The notes beneath the pieces were generated by a model that saw only the letters and a list, made by a program, of their open reading frames with translations, was not told where the DNA came from and did not search any database. Positions 10,813 through 22,238 of a stretch of 64,000 bases of DNA are shown piece by piece. Every line of letters begins with the position of its first letter. Within the stretch, counting starts at the first letter, position 1. The translations under genes were made by a program, and so were the position numbers. The stretch spans positions 2,369,501-2,433,500 of the forward strand of contig NC_074721.1 of NCBI RefSeq assembly GCF_947242115.1, given 5' to 3'. This DNA comes from Biomphalaria glabrata. Taxonomy: Eukaryota; Mollusca; Gastropoda; Planorbidae.

Positions 10813-11155
10813 AGAAGGACAAGTAGAACGCCAGCTGGGCCGTGGCTTCTTCGCGTTTATCAATCACGGAAGAATTTTTGGAACAGGATAATTTAAACAT
10901 AGATCTAGATCTACTTTCACAGTTTACTGATTCCACGGCTTTTGCAGAGGCATCTACAGGGTTTAATTGTGGTCAGGAGACAAATATGGAAGAGGAAATG
11001 AGCTTTTACGAGGACGTTGACTTAGATCTACCTCACTCTCTTGACGAGTTGGTTGACTTGCTGGATATCAAGGCGGGCCCTGAAACCTTGGGTTCCCATG
11101 ATATCCAGCACTTCCCTACGTTCGCCTCAGAAGACATGTGGCCTATTTGACACAG
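10813..11155 (+). CDS. bZIP gene exon with acidic activation-domain frame; start and end disrupted
   Basis: The acceptor TTTTTTTCAG ends at 10812 and the donor CACAG|GTAGAT is at 11155/11156. From 10842 the frame encodes a highly acidic segment (NIDLDLLSQ, MEEEMSFYEDVDLDLP, LDELVDLLD), typical of a transactivation domain. An in-frame TAG lies at 10824, no ATG occurs before codon 49 (10986), and TGA is at 11148-11150. The phase demanded by the next exon belongs to the +1 frame. A lost ATG plus an indel, sequence error, or initiation at the internal ATG are all possible. Confidence 0.65.
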
Positions 11156-13616
11156 GTAGATCTAAAAACGTAGATGGCTTTCCCTTAGTCCAAAATGTAC
11201 CTGGTAAATTTAAAAAAAAAAAAAAAAAAGTAAGATGTCTGATTTAACCTCTAACTAGTGACTAACTAGTCTAACCACCCATTCAACTCTTGTGGCTGAA
11301 TTTATTTAAAACACTAATCTATGACTATATTAACTAATGTTGTGTTTTTGACATTCTATAAAAAGCGTTATCATTTTCTTGTTTTATATATACTAGTTAA
11401 ACAGATGTGTAAGGACTCTCCTATGACAAAAAAAATTCTCACCCCAAAATTACTACGCCCCTTCTCCAGCTACATTTTGCTTTTAAAAGACTTGCTGATA
11501 TTCTAGGTGTTGCACCTATCAATTTTTGTCATACATTGTTTATACAAAGAAGTCGAAGATAAATGGAATTCTTTAAAATTATTTCATTGGTTAGGATACT
11601 AATTAATTCTATCTGAATTAAAATAGCCAAAGATGTTTGTTATAATGCTGTTGTTGTATTAGACTCTCATTAGAGCTTAAAAACTTTAAAAAGTGCTAAA
11701 AAAAAATATAGTGATAACATTTGTTTACTGGAACTTCAGGTAGGGTTTACCTGGTCACATGACCTACTTACAGCCAATGGCAACACTGATTATATTCTTA
11801 GCCATGTACTATAAATAGATGCTTATATCATTTTTGTATTACACCACAAATGGAAATAAATGGGTTAACCTTTACTAAGCATTTCCAAAGCATTTAAATG
11901 CTTATATTAGTTATATCCTGCAATTCTTCAATCAGTTTTCTGAATTATAAAAATAAATAAGATACTATCTTGCAAGATGTAAACACTTATCGTCTTATCA
12001 ATGGTTGTGATGCATACACTTTCCTGCCACAATTGAAATTAAACAATTAAAAGGAAAAACATTGTGATTGTAATGATAGACTCTGACAACTTTATTTTTG
12101 GTACTTATGCTTTAAATGATTTTTTTTTTTTGGTTAAATTTATATTATCATTGTTTAATACATATTTAAAGAATAAAATGCTTGTTTGTTTGCTAGGCTT
12201 TGCTGGTGGCGCCCATGATGTCACCAGCCAGGACTCCAATGATATCAGTGATCTATTTTCTGACTCTGCCACTTACAGCATAGATAATCCTGGAACTTCT
12301 AAATTGGATTTAGGGAATGATAATTTTTTGATGGATAGCTGGGATCTCCTTGACCCTCTTGGAGATTTAGAGGCTGATCATCTTGGCAACGACAGCCTGG
12401 ATGCATTTATAAACTTAGACACAATTCTAGCAGGAGTAAGTGGATCAAACTACACCTCCTATTTGTACTTAGAGAATGTATTTCTTACTAAATCCCTTTT
12501 TTTATTTAAATGTTACATTTATGTTGAACCTGGCTTTTTCTAAAGTCTAAATACTTAGAATGTACTAATCTTCTAATTAAAAAGAAGAAAGAAATGTTTG
12601 TAAAAATTTGTAGATAATAGAAGATGATTGAATTATGTGAACTTTCCTCTAACTTTATTATTTATAATCATTTTTTTTAATTACAAAGTAGGTAATCTGT
12701 ATAACTTAACTTTCATGCTTACTGTGTGCTTATGATCCAATCTCTTTTTGATCCAGTCTTGGGAGGGGAGAGGATCTGGGAGGTTTCTGTGCTGATTTTA
12801 GATGATCAGCGAATACAACTCTGCTGTAGTCCTGATTTGAACTCCAGCCTCCTTTATATTAGCCAAGTGGTTTTTACCTCCCAGCCACACAATTTGTATA
12901 TTTAGGAATTGTGGAAAGTTTAGATCTTGCGTTATTTCACTTAAGCCTCTTAATACTTTAATTTAACATGAATTGTGTAGATTTATTACCTGGTACATTA
13001 TTTTTTTCTTTTGCAGGAAAATTTGTTTGATGTGACTGCAGAAGTAAGTCCAGTAATCGACATATCACCAGGCAACATGAAACAAGCTATTGGTGAAATG
13101 AGTATACAAACAAGCTCGACAGAAACTGCTAACACAACTGTTGTTAAGGAAATACCATTACTTACATCTCGAAAACGTAAATTATCAAATACTAAAACAA
13201 AAGAGACTGTACTTAAGACAAGTATGTTTGAAATCCCTGCAAGACTTGAAAAAAAAGTAGCAGCGGTCGACACACAGCTTGATCATGATTACACTGCCAA
13301 ATTATTAAAGCTCTCTCAAGATAATACCTCAACTTCTCAATTCAATAATTTAAGCCACGATTCGGAGTACAGCTCAAGCTCTATAACGCAGGGTCAAGAA
13401 TGTGGTATCACTGATAAACAAGCTGTTAGGAGGATGAAAAACAACGTTGCCTCTAAACGATCAAGAGAACAGCGGAAACAAAAATTTGTGGAAATGGACC
13501 AAGAGGCAGAAGATCTAATAGTAGCTAATGAAACATTGAGGAAGAAAATAGTTGAACTTGAAAAGTTGGCTCAAGAAATGAAAGCACAGTTGGTTGCCAA
13601 AATGTCTGGGAAATAA
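10842..13616 (+). CDS. bZIP transcription factor (acidic N-terminus, C-terminal bZIP)
   Basis: Seen: an acidic coding exon (10842-11147, with a good donor at 11156), exon 12197-12435 and exon 13017-13616. The last two join in phase 0. The C-terminal exon carries a basic region RRMKNNVASKRSREQRKQK, with the bZIP signature N-x-A-S-x-x-S-R, followed by a leucine-zipper heptad region to the stop at 13614. Known: bZIP proteins dimerise and bind DNA in the nucleus. The basic region resembles PAR/CES-2 and C/EBP-like factors; I cannot fix the subfamily. Oddities: exon 1 begins with GTG, not ATG, in an otherwise good Kozak context (GGGCCGTGG), and its acidic frame meets TGA 5 bases before the consensus donor, out of frame with the next exon. 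Confidence 0.8.
12197..12435 (+). CDS. bZIP gene middle exon
   Basis: The acceptor TTGTTTGCTAG and the donor GCAGGA|GTAAGT are both good. It encodes a serine/aspartate-rich acidic stretch (SQDSNDISDLFSDSATYS, MDSWDLLDPLGDLE, DAFINLDTILAG). Phase 1 in, phase 0 out. Confidence 0.85.
13017..13616 (+). CDS. bZIP gene last coding exon with the DNA-binding domain
   Basis: The acceptor TTTCTTTTGCAG precedes GAAAATTTG. 199 codons end at TAA 13614-13616. The basic region is at 13429-13485, followed by the zipper with hydrophobic residues at heptad spacing (L at EDLI, TLR, KIVELE, LAQEM). An RKRKLSN cluster upstream could be an additional nuclear-localisation signal. Confidence 0.92.
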   Translation, partial: ENLFDVTAEVSPVIDISPGNMKQAIGEMSIQTSSTETANTTVVKEIPLLTSRKRKLSNTKTKETVLKTSMFEIPARLEKKVAAVDTQLDHDYTAKLLKLSQDNTSTSQFNNLSHDSEYSSSSITQGQECGITDKQAVRRMKNNVASKRSREQRKQKFVEMDQEAEDLIVANETLRKKIVELEKLAQEMKAQLVAKMSGK

Positions 13617-14660
13617 AGAATGGTTTAAAATAATCTTATTTTCCATTAAACCCAAGAAAAGGTCCTTGGTATAAGTATTGTGCTTCAGTGCTCTGTGAAT
13701 TAATTCTGATCCTCAAGCTTTGATTGGAAGGAGTAGAAATAGATGACAAAATGTTATCATTTATAGACGGGGCCCTTAACGATCCTTTAACTTATTGTAA
13801 ACCTGTTTGTTGTTGTTTTATATGTAATATACTGTAAAAAGATTGTTTTTTTTTTTCATTCACTTGTCATTATAAATGTTATATTGCTTTTTGTTTTTCT
13901 TGCAACTTTCCATTAGGCATCATGAAACTCATTTGTTTTAAGTTTATAGATGCTGGAAAGTGCCCCCACTCCCTCTCCCAATGCAAACATTCTTTTTTTA
14001 CATTTTGACCTGTGTTATTATATTTTTGTTTCATTTTTTGTATGCTTGTACGGATATGTAGACAACCCAAACAAGTGTTTATAGCCCTTGTTCTATAATG
14101 ATATCATTTTAACATTTATCTCTTCTGTAAACTTCCTTTTGTATTGCACCCAGCCAATGTTCTGCTGTTAAGTACTTTGAAAACATGTCCCATTCAAAAG
14201 ACAAACTCTGCAGTATAGGTGATCAGCTGACTTGCATTCAACTAAATGGAAGCATTCTATGTTATTGGTCTATAATTGCATTCTTTTAATGTTATTGAAA
14301 GATGTTGCACACACCAATTAAAATTGCAAACAACTGTACCAATAAAACATAACTATCAATGTAAAACTTTGAACTTTTACTAGAACTAGTCTAGGCTTAC
14401 ATCTTGACTTTTGAACACTTACTAGTACCGGTACTAGAACTGGTCTAGGCTTATGTCTTGACGTGTTGATTTTATTCTTTAAAAAAAAAAAGCTTATTGA
14501 GACATAATTTTTAAAATGTATCTGGATTGAGTAGAAATTTGTATCACTACATGGCCATTTTTTATTTTTCTATTTTGTTCCCAGAATTTAACACTGTGAT
14601 ATTTTTTATTTTAGGACATCGTTTTAAAATCTTACAAAGTTAATATAATAAAATGGTCAA
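13617..14660 (+). other. bZIP gene 3' UTR with candidate polyadenylation signals
   Basis: There are no splice signals after the stop codon. AATAAA occurs at 14341-14346 and again at about 14647. Either could define the 3' end; which one is used cannot be told from sequence. A duplicated phrase (CTAGAACTAGTCTAGGCTTA, then ACTAGAACTGGTCTAGGCTTA-like) lies between them. Confidence 0.55.
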
Positions 14661-16180
14661 AACTTTAAAACTTTATCACTCTTTTTCTGTTTTGTATTCT
14701 TGTACTTACACAACAGTAGTAGAAAGAAGGGTGAAAATGCATGAGGGAAAAGATTGTCTCACATTCTTAAAATGCCAGAAAGAGAGAGAGATTCTTGTAC
14801 TTGTTTGAAGATATCATCCCCTTGTTCTAATTGTACACCTGATTCTGACAGTGATTCCTTTGAATAGCTGCTTTCAGGCTGATACTTGTTAGTTTATTGC
14901 CTCTTGGGGTCTATTCGAAATCCAGTATACTTAACCCTTTCTCTCCTAACCGATGATACAAACGTTGATTCCATCAGAATGTGGTAAATAATTACGGAGA
15001 GAAAAGAGTTAATATTAAAGTTTTCAATTAGTCTAATTTCTATACAATTATAACAATAATGTGTTAAAACATGTTATAAAACTAGCAAAGATTTCCTACA
15101 AATATACACATTCTCCAGTTGTTAAATTAAGTCTTGCAATATAGTAAGGAATTCAAAACCCTTTGACCAATCTTCATGAAGCTTGGCACATATTACTTTA
15201 CATTTTTTCAGAGGCTGATGGATGTACCTCTCACAATAGAAGCCCTAAATTTAAATTAAATGTTTTTAAGAACTATAGCATGTCAGATGTAGTAACAGAT
15301 TGAAGTCAGTAAACAAATTTGATTTACTGGGTTATGACTTGTATAAGTAAATTATCAATTTTAATGAGATTGGAAACAATAAGACCACATGCAGTTAAGA
15401 ATACCACACCGCTACCCTGACAGTTTTTTTTAGGTGGAAAAAAAAGTGCTGTCACAATCTTCTATCAAAAAATTTTTGTTGACTAATTAAAATATTGAGG
15501 TTCTATAATACAGTTATTAAATTTCCAGTTAGTTTGCATTACTTCTATTGTTACTGGGTATTTTAAAATATATTTAAAGTCCGGTAGCACTGAATTTGTT
15601 ATATCAGGTAAAGAATTGGTCATAGCCAGCCAATACCAAGTACTGTAAAATGTCATGGCTGAAGTATTTTATAAATCTATGTGAAGTAGGTATACCAAAA
15701 CTCATGCCTTCAAACCTAAAATCTCAAATCAAGAGCTTTAGAAAAAAATACATTTTCATTCCGCATCTTTCTGATATTAGTATGGTCCAATCTCTTTCTT
15801 GGACCTGTTGGATTGAAATTTAAAAAAAAAAAAAAATATTGGGGGGGGGGGGGTCTCAGAGGTCTGCATATGCTATCTTTTGACACTGCAAACACAGTAC
15901 GTGTTTGGTTAAATCAAGCAGCTTATGCGAGACCCTCGGAATTATGACACCATGACGAGAAACATGATATATTGTATATTTCTTCTTTGAAACGAATAAA
16001 ATCATCTATATAATATATATATAATTATACTTTCTGCGCAGGCGTACATTTGAGCTAATGTCTACTGATTCCTAATTAGGCAAACAGAAATATGGGCAAT
16101 TTCATTCATTTTTGTTTATTTATTGTTTAACGTCCTTGACATTCTAAGTTTATGTTGTGCATCCTTGACGTGCCGAATGA
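14661..16180. other. Intergenic, no gene seen
   Basis: AT-rich spacer with one TTAA MITE (14931-15012), a poly-A run followed by G12 at 15823-15853, and no coding or RNA signal that I recognise. Confidence 0.6.
14931..15012. mobile_element. 82-bp TTAA-flanked MITE
   Basis: Begins TTAACCCTTTCTCTCCT and ends GGAGAGAAAAGAGTTAA, imperfect TIRs ending in TTAA. It shares the opening (TTAAC.CTTTCTCTCCTAA..GA.GATAC) with a longer copy at 59754-59978. Confidence 0.75.
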
Positions 16181-16183
16181 AAA

Positions 16184-19100
16184 CAGAACACCTGCTGTAA
16201 GTAGCCTAAAGCTTTATTACTACCGTAAGATAGAACACCTGCTGTAAGTAGTCTAAAGCTTTATTACTACCGTAAGATAGAACACCTGCTGTAAGTAGTC
16301 TAAAGCTTTAGTACTACCGTAAGATAGAACACCTGCTGTAAGTAGTCTAAAGCTTTATTACTACCGTAAGATAGAACACTTGCTGTAAGTAGTCTAAAGC
16401 TTTATTACTACCGTAAGATAGAACACTTGCTGTAAGTAGTCTAAAGCTTTATTACTACCGTAAGATAGAACACTTGCTGTAAGTAGTCTAAAGCTTTATT
16501 ACTACCGTAAGATAGAACACTTGCTGTAAGTAGTCTAAAGCTTTATTACTACCGTAAGATAGAACACCTGCTGTAAGTAGTCTAAAGCTTTATTACTACC
16601 GTAAGATAGAACACCTGGTGTAAGTAGTCTAAAGCTTTATTACTACCGTAAGATAGAACACTTGCTGTAAGTAGTCTAAAGCTTTATTACTACCGTAAGA
16701 TAGAACACCTGCTGTAAGTAGTCTAAAGCTTTATTACTACCGTAAGATAGAACACCTGCTGTAAGTAGTCTAAAGCTTTATTACTACCGTAAGATAGAAC
16801 ACTTGCTGTAAGTAGTCTAAAGCTTTATTACTACCGTAAGATAGAACGCCTGCTGTAAGTAGTCTAAAGCTTTATTACTACCGTAAGATAGAACACCTGC
16901 AGTAAGTAGTCTAAAGCTTTATTACTACCGTAAGATAGAACACCTGCTGTAAGTAGTCTAAAGCTTTATTACTACCGTAAGACAGAACACTTGCTGTAAG
17001 TAGCCTAAAGCTTTAGTACTACCGTAAGATAGAACACTTGCTGTAAGTAGTCTAAAGCTTTATTACTACCGTAAGATAGAACACTTGCTGTAAGTAGTCT
17101 AAAGCTTTATTACTACCGTAAGATAGAACACTTGCAGTAAGTAGTCTAAAGCTTTATTACTACCGTAAGATAGAACACTTGCTGTAAGTAGTCTAAAGCT
17201 TTATTACTACCGTAAGATAGAACACTTGCAGTAAGTAGTCTAAAGCTTTATTACTACTGTAAGATAGAACACTTGCAGTAAGTAGTCTAAAGCTTTATTA
17301 CTACCGTAAGATAGAACACTAGCAGTAAGTAGCCTAAAGCTTTATTACTACCGTAAGATAGAACACCTGCTGTAAGTAGTCTAAAGCTTTATTACTACCG
17401 TAAGATAGAACACTTGCTGTAAGTAGTCTAAAGCTTTATTACTACCGTAAGATAGAACACTTGCTGTAAGTAGTCTAAAGCTTTATTACTACTGTAAGAT
17501 AGAACACTTGCTGTAAGTAGTCTAAAGCTTTATTACTACTGTAAGATAGAACACTTGCTGTAAGTAGTCTAAAGCTTTATTACTACCGTAAGATAGAACA
17601 CCTGCTGTAAGTAGTCTAAAGCTTTATTACTACCGTAAGATAGAACACTTGCTGTAAGTAGTCTAAAGCTTTATTACTACCGTAAGATAGAACACTTGCT
17701 GTAAGTAGCCTAAAGCTTTATTACTACCGTAAGATAGAACACCTGCTGTAAGTAGCCTAAAGCTTTATTACTACCGTAAGATAGAACACTTGCTGTAAGT
17801 AGTCTAAAGCTTTATTACTACCGTAAGATAGAACACCTGCTGTAAGTAGTCTAAAGCTTTATTACTACCGTAAGATAGAACACTTGCTGTAAGTAGTCTA
17901 AAGCTTTATTACTACCGTAAGATAGAACACTTGCTGTAAGTAGTCTAAAGCTTTATTACTACCGTAAGATAGAACACCTGCTGTAAGTAGTCTAAAGCTT
18001 TATTACTACCGTAAGATAGAACACCTGCTGTAAGTAGTCTAAAGCTTTATTACTACCGTAAGATAGAACACCTGCTGTAAGTAGTCTAAAGCTTTATTAC
18101 TACCGTAAGATAGAACACCTGCTGTAAGTAGTCTAAAGCTTTATTACTACCGTAAGATAGAACACCTGCTGTAAGTAGTCTAAAGCTTTATTACTACCGT
18201 AAGATAGAACACCTGCTGTAAGTAGCCTAAAGCTTTATTACTACCCTAAGATAGAACACCTGCTGTAAGTAGTCTAAAGCTTTATTACTACCGTAAGATA
18301 GAACACCTGCTGTAAGTAGTCTAAAGCTTTATTACTACCGTAAGATAGAACACTTGCTGTAAGTAGTCTAAAGCTTTATTACTACCGTAAGATAGAACAC
18401 CTGCTGTAAGTAGTCTAAAGCTTTATTACTACCGTAAGATAGAACACCTGCTGTAAGTAGTCTAAAGCTTTATTACTACCGTAAGATAGAACACCTGCTG
18501 TAAGTAGTCTAAAGCTTTATTACTACCGTAAGATAGAACACCTGCTGTAAGTAGTCTAAAGCTTTATTACTACAGTAAGATAGAACACTTGCTGTAAGTA
18601 GTCTAAAGCTTTATTACTACCGTAAGATAGAACACCTGCTGTAAGTAGTCTAAAGCTTTATTACTACCGTAAGATAGAACACCTGCTGTAAGTAGTCTAA
18701 AGCTTTATTACTACCGTAAGATAGAACACCTGCTGTAAGTAGCCTAAAGCTTTATTACTACCCTAAGATAGAACACCTGCTGTAAGTAGTCTAAAGCTTT
18801 ATTACTACCGTAAGATAGAACACCTGCTGTAAGTAGTCTAAAGCTTTATTACTACCGTAAGATAGAACACTTGCTGTAAGTAGTCTAAAGCTTTATTACT
18901 ACCGTAAGATAGAACACCTGCTGTAAGTAGTCTAAAGCTTTATTACTACCGTAAGATAGAACACCTGCTGTAAGTAGTCTAAAGCTTTATTACTACCGTA
19001 AGATAGAACACCTGCTGTAAGTAGCCTAAAGCTTTATTACTACCGTAAGATAGAACACTTGCTGTAAGTAGTCTAAAGCTTTATTACTACCGTAAGATAG

Positions 19101-19999
19101 AACACCTGCTGTAAGTAGCCTAAAGCTTTATTACTACCGTAAGATAGAACACTTGCTGTAAGTAGCCTAAAGCTTTATTACTACCGTAAGATAGAACACT
19201 TGCTGTAAGTAGTCTAAAGCTTTATTACTACCGTAAGATAGAACACCTGCTGTAAGTAGCCTAAAGCTTTATTACTACCGTAAGATAGAACACTTGCTGT
19301 AAGTAGCCTAAAGCTTTATTACTACCGTAAGATAGAACACCTGCTGTAAGTAGTCTAAAGCTTTATTACTACCGTAAGATAGAACACCTGCTGTAAGTAG
19401 CCTAAAGCTTTATTACTACCGTAAGATAGAACACCTGCAGTAAGTAGTCTAAAGCTTTATTACTACCGTAAGATAGAACACCTGCTGTAAGTAGCCTAAA
19501 GCTTTATTACTACCGTAAGATAGAACACTTGCTGTAAGTAGTCTAAAGCTTTATTACTACCGTAAGATAGAACACCTGCTGTAAGTAGTCTAAAGCTTTA
19601 TTACTACCGTAAGATAGAACACCTGCTGTAAGTAGTCTAAAGCTTTATTACTACCGTAAGATAGAACACTTGCAGTAAGTAGTCTAAAGCTTTATTACTA
19701 CCGTAAGATAGAACACTTGCTGTAAGTAGCCTAAAGCTTTATTACTACCCTAAGATAGAACACCTGGTGTAAGTAGTCTAAAGCTTTATTACTACCGTAA
19801 GATAGAACACTTGCTGTAAGTAGCCTAAAGCTTTATTACTACCGTAAGATAGAACACCTGCTGTAAGTAGTCTAAAGCTTTATTACTACCGTAAGATAGA
19901 ACACCTGCTGTAAGTAGCCTAAAGCTTTATTACTACCCTAAGATAGAACACCTGGTGTAAGTAGTCTAAAGCTTTATTACTACCTTAAGACAGAACACC
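16184..19999. repeat. 47-bp minisatellite, about 81 copies
   Basis: The unit contains GTAAGATAGAACACCTGC, TGTAAGTAGTCTAAAGC and TTTATTACTACC in that order, 47 bp in all. Each carries the palindrome TAAAGCTTTA (a HindIII site in nearly every unit). Copies differ at a few recurrent positions (ACACC/ACACT, TAGTC/TAGCC, TGCTG/TGCAG/TGGTG, CCGTAAG/CCCTAAG). The first and last units carry ACAGAACACC in place of ATAGAACACC. No open frame is maintained. Confidence 0.98.
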
Positions 20000-20041
20000 T
20001 GGACTCTTTATTTAGTTTCTTTCATTCAATACTGAATAGAA

Positions 20042-20284
20042 CACGTGTCAATGTAGGCCTAGCGAAAGAGAGATTATGATAATCAAAATTTCATTAGTAA
20101 GGTTTTTATTGGATATATTAATATGATAGGCCTACTACTCATTCACCAATCGTAGACAAACAACATTGGGCCACGTGATTCTCTATCTCTTCTATACAAA
20201 TTACGATCTAATTTAAATCATCAATGGTTATCACGTGACCGTTTTTTTTTTTTTTTTTTTAGTTTTATCAATATTATCACGTGA
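20042..20284. promoter_or_regulatory. Cluster of four CACGTG E-boxes
   Basis: CACGTG at about 20042, 20172, 20232 and 20278. The last two are inside a duplicated ATCACGTGACCGTT block separated by a T-rich stretch. No gene start could be identified beside it, so the regulatory role is inference. Confidence 0.4.
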
Positions 20285-20435
20285 CCGTTCTTTTTGGTGA
20301 ATGCGGTCCATTGTAAGTAAACATTAACAAAAATTCCAAAATGAGATTTTAATGAAATACCCAAAAAATGTGCTTCCTAATAATTGTTTCTTTACGTTTT
20401 AATAAATTTAAGATTTCATACGTAGATTCAAAGGT

Positions 20436-20772
20436 ATTCTAGACTTTATATTCTCTATGTAGAATCTAGGCTATGTTAGAGCTTTATGTAGAATCCAGAC
20501 TATTCTAGAGCCTTATGTAGAATCCAGACTATTCAAGAGCTTTATGTAGAATCCAGACTATTCTAGAGCTTTATGTAGAATCCAGACTATTCTAGAGTCT
20601 TATGTAGAATCCAGACTATTCTAGAGTCTTATGTAGAATCCAGACTATTCAAGAGCTTTATGTAGAATCCAGACTATTCTAGAGCTTTATGTAGAATCCA
20701 GACTATTCTAGAGCTTTATGTAGAATCCAGACTATTCTAGAGCTTTATGTAGAATCCAGACTATTCTAGAGC
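20436..20772. repeat. 29-bp minisatellite, about 11-12 copies
   Basis: The unit contains CTAGAGCTTTATGTAG and AATCCAGACTATT. Variants are AGAGTCTTA, AGAGCCTTA and TTCAAGAG. Confidence 0.95.
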
Positions 20773-20889
20773 TGTATGACAATTTAAGACATTTGTCTAT
20801 CGCCTTGATATTGTTCAATGCTTTGTAAAAAAACATGAATGGATGTGCAGATAAAACTATCTCAGAATGACAGATTCACCATTCATTCG

Positions 20890-21175
20890 TTTATACTAGA
20901 GATACACGGTTAGCCCGCCTGGTAGATTAAAGGAACATGACGGAGGGTCCCGGTGGTGCGGCCTTCGACCGCGTCTCTAGTCCGCGAGTCTGGAGTGGCC
21001 GTGTCCACCGGAAGTGAACGCAAAATCACTCCCCGTCAGACAGGGTGGCGTGAAGGAGGAACACACCGCCCACTTCAGGTCGGTAGAAAGGAGCTCTTGT
21101 TCGCTTTTGCTGGCCTTAGAGTTCCCCAAGTGCGATGCACAACTCTGCATGACAATTTCATACACTAGAGACAGT
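20890..21175. other. GC-rich patch of unknown origin
   Basis: Roughly 280 bp with clearly higher GC than its surroundings (for example GGTCCCGGTGGTGCGGCC). Frames are open on both strands, but no family is recognisable. It could be a fragment of an unidentified transposon or a pseudogenised exon. Confidence 0.4.
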
Positions 21176-21221
21176 AGGGCCTAAGAGTCAAATCGATCAT
21201 CATGGTCTTCCTGTAGCCTAG

Positions 21222-21655
21222 CCCATAAATAATTAATAGGAGCTTAAAAAAAACTAAATAATTAATAGGAGCTTAAAAAAAACTAAATAATTAATAGGAG
21301 CTTAAAAAAAACTAAATAATTAATAGGAGCTTTAAAAAAAACTAAATAATTAATAGGAGCTTAAAAAAAACTAAATAATTAATAGGAGCTTAAAAAAAAC
21401 TAAATAATTAATAGGAGCTTAAAAAAAACTAAATAATTAATAGGAGCTTAAAAAAAACTAAATAATTAATAGGAGCTTAAAAAAAACTAAATAATTAATA
21501 GGAGCTTAAAAAAACTAAATAATTAATAGGAGCTTAAAAAAAACTAAATAATTAATAGGAGCTTTAAAAAAAACTAAATAATTAATAGGAGCTTAAAAAA
21601 AACTAAATAATTAATAGGAGCTTAAAAAAAAACTAAATAATTAATAGGGGCTAAA
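21222..21655. repeat. 29-bp A-rich minisatellite, about 15 copies
   Basis: The unit contains TAATTAATAGGAGCTT followed by an A7-A8 run and CTAAA. Copies are nearly identical, differing mainly in A-run length; the last is GGGGCTAAAG. Confidence 0.95.
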
Positions 21656-21736
21656 GAAAACTAACACGAGTGAGGTGAAAACTAGAGTAATTAATATGAG
21701 GCAGGTGAGTTCAACATTATAACATTATCATATGGT

Positions 21737-22230
21737 CAGGGCCGGTCTTAGGCCACTGCAACCAATGCAGCTAATTCTATGTGTATATTATAAACCATTA
21801 TAAATTATATTACAGGGTTCCCGCGGCTTCCTGATTGTCCACGGGCTCATGGAAATCTCCTGAAATAAAAAAAAAATCTCCTGAAAAATGGACGCAATTG
21901 TCATATTGGGGTGTCATTCAATTACTAGAGGTCAACAATTCACGAAGATAGATTGAACAATTCGGCAATGCTTGCTGTTGCTTTTGAGCGTGATCTATGT
22001 AGGAAACAGAAATTTGATGATATAGGCCTACTGTAGGACTTCGCTACACGCAAGGCTCGTAAAGTTAACTTGATCGTTATATTGTACTCAGTAAAGAATG
22101 AATCAAATGCAAAGACGAATTTTTTTTCTAATACAAAATCTTAGTTTTCACTTATTATCATTATCCCTACCCAGACTGATCCCTCTCAGGAATTCCGTTT
22201 TGCAGACGGCCCCGCAATTGCTAGAAAGTG
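21737..22230 (+). mobile_element. Deleted hAT copy related to the element at 6.1-8.8 kb
   Basis: Starts CAGGGCCGGTCTTAGGCCAC and later aligns to 8220-8780: AATCTCCTGAAA, GGTGTCATTCAATA, GAGCGTGATCTATGTAGGAA, GACTTCGCTACACGCAAGGC and the AGGAATTCCGTTTTGC tail. Most of the interior is missing and the last bases of the 3' TIR are not present, so this is an immobile remnant. Confidence 0.75.
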
Positions 22231-22238
22231 GTTTCATT

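Noticed and set aside
11041-11247. Plus-strand frame overlapping the acidic bZIP exon in the +1 frame
   Set aside because: Its composition is not protein-like and it runs through the donor into a poly-A stretch. Kept only as the frame that the next exon's phase would require.
12730-12900. A SINE in the second bZIP intron
   Set aside because: It has a faint tRNA-like end (TTTGAACTCCAGCC, CCAGCCACAC) but no second copy in the window and no clear boxes, so it is not called.
16184-19999. CRISPR array
   Set aside because: The units are contiguous and near-identical with no unique spacers, and the host is an animal.
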